The notes beneath the pieces were generated by a model that was not told the origin of the DNA, did no database searches, and saw only the letters and a list, made by a program, of their open reading frames with translations. A DNA stretch of 7,785 nt from Halococcaceae archaeon (GTDB lineage: Archaea; Halobacteriota; Halobacteria; Halobacteriales; Halalkalicoccaceae), in assembly GCA_007128515.1 (NCBI GenBank), contig SKXI01000059.1, forward strand, positions 1 through 7,785, read 5' to 3'. The position numbers and the translations under genes were made by a program. Below are positions 5,886 through 7,785 of this stretch, piece by piece (the first letter of the stretch is position 1; every line of letters starts with the position of its first letter).

Positions 5886-7633
5886 CAGTCGTCGGAGGGC
5901 TCGTGGCCCTCCGGCTCGTCGAGTTCGCCGCCGTCGGCCATCGCAGGACCGATCACTTCGCGGTCGAACCAGTTCCACTCGGCGGTGAGCAGGCCGTCTT
6001 TCTCCAGGTCCCACGGGTCGCCGCTCTCGACCAGCGGCCCCTCGAAGTACGACTGGACCATGTTGAACACCCAGATCAGCTGACCGACGAAGAGGATCAT
6101 CGCCCCGACGGTGGTGATCTGGTGGAGGTCGGCGAAGTGCGGGAGGTAGGTCGCGTAGCGTCGGGGCATGCCGCCGTAGCCCAGCAGGATCATCGCGAAG
6201 AAGGTCACGTTCGTCCCGATCATCGAGAGCCAGAAGTGCATCAGCCCGAGCTTTCGCTGGTACATCCGGCCCGTGACGAGCGGGAACCAGTAGTAAACGC
6301 CCGCGAACACCGCAAAGGCGATCGCGCCCATCACGATGTAGTGGAAGTGCCCGACGACGTAGTACGTCGCGTGGAGCACGAGGTCGATCGGGATCGACGC
6401 GAGGAAGATGCCCGTCACCCCGCCGATGATGAAGTTCGAGACGAAGCCGATACAGAACAGCATCGGCACCGTCAGGCGCACGCGGCCGTTCCACATCGTC
6501 GTGATCCAGTTGAACACCTTCACCGCGCTCGGCACCGCGATGGCGAGCGAGACGGCCATGAACGCGACGCGGATCCGCGGGTCGATCCCGGTCGTGAACA
6601 TGTGGTGTGCCCAGACGCCGAACGAGAGCACACCGATGGCGAGCGTGGAGTAGACGATGAACTTGAAACCGAACAGTTTCCGGCCGGCGAACCGGGGGAG
6701 GATCAGGCTGATCAGCCCCATCGGCGGCAGCACGAGGATGTAGACCTCGGGGTGGCCGAAGAACCAGAACAGGTGCTGGTAGAGGATCGGCCCGCCGCCC
6801 TCGACCGCGAAGAACTGCGTGCCGAGGTTCCGATCCAGTAGCAGCATGACGAGCACGCTGCCCAGCAGCGGGAACGAGAAGAGGATCAGCCCCGACTGGG
6901 TGAGGATCGTCCACGAGAAGATGTCCAACCTGTTCCAGCCGACGTCGGGCCCCCGCTCGGTGAAGATGGTGGCGATGAAGTTGATCGCGCCCATCGTCGC
7001 GCTGATACCGGAGAGGTGGAGCCCCAGAAGCATCAGGTCGAGGCCGGCGTGGGGCTGGTCGATCGACATCGGGGGGTAGATCGTCCAGCCGGCCTGTGCG
7101 GGAGCGATGATACCGGCAAGCGGGTACGAGAAGAGCGGGAGCCAGATCAGAACCCCCGAGATCGGCAGCAGCCAGAACGCGATGGCGTTGATCCGGGGGA
7201 AAGCCATGTCGTCGGCGCCGATCAAAAGCGGGATGAAGTAGTTCGCGAACGCCGCGATGATCGGCGTCCCGAAGAGAAAGAGCATCGTGATGCCGTGGCT
7301 CGTCATGAACGCGTTGTACGTATCGGGCGCGAGGAACGTCGTCTCGGGGCTGAACAGCTCCAGGCGCATCAGCGTCACCGACAGCCCGCCGATGACGAGC
7401 GCGATCACGGCGAACAGACCGTAGAGGATCCCGATGTCCTTGTGATCGACCGTCGTGAGCCAGCGGGTGATCCCGCCGGGTTTGTGCGCCGTCTCGTAGC
7501 CCTCGTCCTCCGATACTGCCGCCCCACCGCTCGCGAGCGGTGACCGCCAGTCCTCGACGCGCGAGATCCAGGCGGCGACCGCCAACAGAAGCACACCCAT
7601 CAGAACCGTCAAGGCGATCTGCCCTTCTACCAT
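5885..7633 (-). CDS. coxA: Heme-copper oxidase subunit I (cytochrome c oxidase type, A1 family)
   Basis: This is the catalytic subunit of the terminal oxidase, which reduces O2 to water and pumps protons across the membrane. It is 582 residues and complete. An extra N-terminal helix (about 5-23) and a polar linker precede the standard twelve-helix core, which opens at WLTTVDHKDIG. Metal ligands are in place: His113 and His431 for the low-spin heme, His429 for the high-spin heme, and His294, His343 and His344 for CuB. Tyr298 in GHPEVY is the cross-linked tyrosine. D-channel residues Asn131, Asp142 and Asn149 and the gate Glu296 are present, and Lys372 (AVKVFNW) marks the K-channel. Together these define an A1-type oxidase. 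The electron donor (cytochrome c, halocyanin or quinol) is set by subunit II, which is not in the window. The C-terminus is soluble and acidic. The gene ends in tandem stops, TGA TAG. The ATG is supported by a TATA-like box 27 bases upstream. Confidence 0.97.
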   Translation of the reverse strand: MVEGQIALTVLMGVLLLAVAAWISRVEDWRSPLASGGAAVSEDEGYETAHKPGGITRWLTTVDHKDIGILYGLFAVIALVIGGLSVTLMRLELFSPETTFLAPDTYNAFMTSHGITMLFLFGTPIIAAFANYFIPLLIGADDMAFPRINAIAFWLLPISGVLIWLPLFSYPLAGIIAPAQAGWTIYPPMSIDQPHAGLDLMLLGLHLSGISATMGAINFIATIFTERGPDVGWNRLDIFSWTILTQSGLILFSFPLLGSVLVMLLLDRNLGTQFFAVEGGGPILYQHLFWFFGHPEVYILVLPPMGLISLILPRFAGRKLFGFKFIVYSTLAIGVLSFGVWAHHMFTTGIDPRIRVAFMAVSLAIAVPSAVKVFNWITTMWNGRVRLTVPMLFCIGFVSNFIIGGVTGIFLASIPIDLVLHATYYVVGHFHYIVMGAIAFAVFAGVYYWFPLVTGRMYQRKLGLMHFWLSMIGTNVTFFAMILLGYGGMPRRYATYLPHFADLHQITTVGAMILFVGQLIWVFNMVQSYFEGPLVESGDPWDLEKDGLLTAEWNWFDREVIGPAMADGGELDEPEGHEPSDD

Positions 7634-7656
7634 GTAGGTCGCTCAGGACCCCACCG

Positions 7657-7663
7657 TTATCAA
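7657..7663 (-). promoter_or_regulatory. TATA-like box of coxA
   Basis: On the minus strand this reads TTGATAA, centred 27 bases before the coxA ATG at 7633. It is the only AT-rich island in that region and fits a leaderless promoter. Confidence 0.5.
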
Positions 7664-7710
7664 GGATGCGGAACGCGCGACTCGACGGTCCTCGACCGGC
7701 CGAGAACGGG

Positions 7711-7715
7711 TTTTA
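7711..7715 (+). promoter_or_regulatory. TATA-like box for the gene at the right edge
   Basis: TTTTA stands out in GC-rich DNA, divergent from the coxA promoter. Counting 25 bases from its centre gives position 7738, where the coding-like frame has an ACG codon rather than ATG. Confidence 0.4.
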
Positions 7716-7737
7716 CCGTGACACGCCACTACGTACC

Positions 7738-7785
7738 ACGAACGGACGCGACGCCCTCGCCGAGGAGACCCCGCTCGAGGTGCGA
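7738..7785 (+). CDS. N-terminal fragment of an unidentified protein, possibly FdhD-like; start uncertain
   Basis: The frame ACG AAC GGA CGC GAC reads (M/T)NGRDALAEETPLEVR and runs off the window. It has the acidic composition and GC-rich third positions of a haloarchaeal gene. The DALAEETPLEVR stretch resembles the conserved N-terminus of FdhD, the sulfurtransferase that supplies sulfur to molybdenum-containing formate dehydrogenase (typical pattern: acidic residue, VEEPLEIRVNG). Sixteen codons are too few to be sure. No ATG, GTG or TTG lies in this frame between the TATA-like box and the window end except a GTG at 7780, which falls inside the conserved stretch. The GTG at 7719 is in another frame that gives an Arg-rich peptide. 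The start could be ACG, or the true ATG could be lost to a sequencing error. Confidence 0.35.

Noticed and set aside
5862..6083. Plus-strand 73-codon frame at the coxA 3' end
   Set aside because: It is antisense to coxA, Ser/Pro-rich, without a promoter at the right distance; its first codons are just the inverted-repeat arm.
5793..6914. A 373-codon minus-strand frame inside coxA
   Set aside because: It lies on the same strand as coxA in another frame and gives an Arg/Pro-rich product without domains, so it is a shadow of coxA.

Overview
The window is high-GC DNA that looks like a haloarchaeal (Halobacteria) chromosome. The encoded proteins are rich in Asp and Glu and poor in Lys. Most genes have a TATA-like box centred 25-28 bases before the start codon and no usable Shine-Dalgarno site, which is the pattern of leaderless haloarchaeal transcripts. 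Several products (a NuoN-type complex I subunit, an A1-type heme-copper oxidase, a small membrane protein of the cox-cluster kind) are typical aerobic haloarchaeal genes. The species cannot be named from this sequence.

Layout, left to right. (1) 1-909, plus: the 3' part of nuoN, which runs in from the left edge. (2) 955-2424, plus: a TrkA-N-like + DHH/DHHA1 phosphoesterase. (3) 2448-3245, plus: a paired-CBS protein fused to a ParB/Srx-fold domain. Its promoter box appears to lie on the stop codon of gene 2. (4) 3249-3398, minus: a 49-residue zinc-ribbon microprotein, convergent with gene 3 and divergent from gene 5. (5) 3541-5244, plus: the large subunit of a B12-dependent acyl-CoA mutase. 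Its two specificity positions (Phe88, Gln206) match isobutyryl-CoA mutase rather than methylmalonyl-CoA mutase. (6) 5241-5504, minus: an 87-residue two-helix membrane protein whose stop codon shares bases with the stop of gene 5. (7) 5564-5668, plus: a 34-residue single-helix membrane protein. (8) 5669-5884: no confident gene, but a perfect 15-bp inverted repeat sits directly after coxA. (9) 5885-7633, minus: complete coxA. (10) About 7738 to the right edge, plus: the first codons of another gene, possibly FdhD-like, with no ordinary start codon visible.

Functionally the window joins both ends of an aerobic respiratory chain: a proton-pumping complex I subunit on the left and terminal oxidase subunit I on the right. 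Two possible nucleotide-sensing or signalling proteins (DHH phosphoesterase and CBS-ParB) and a carbon-skeleton mutase lie between them. I see no integrase, IS element, CRISPR array, tRNA or rRNA. The points most worth following up are the substrate of the mutase, the CBS-ParB fusion, the microproteins, the inverted repeat after coxA, and the missing start codon at the right edge.
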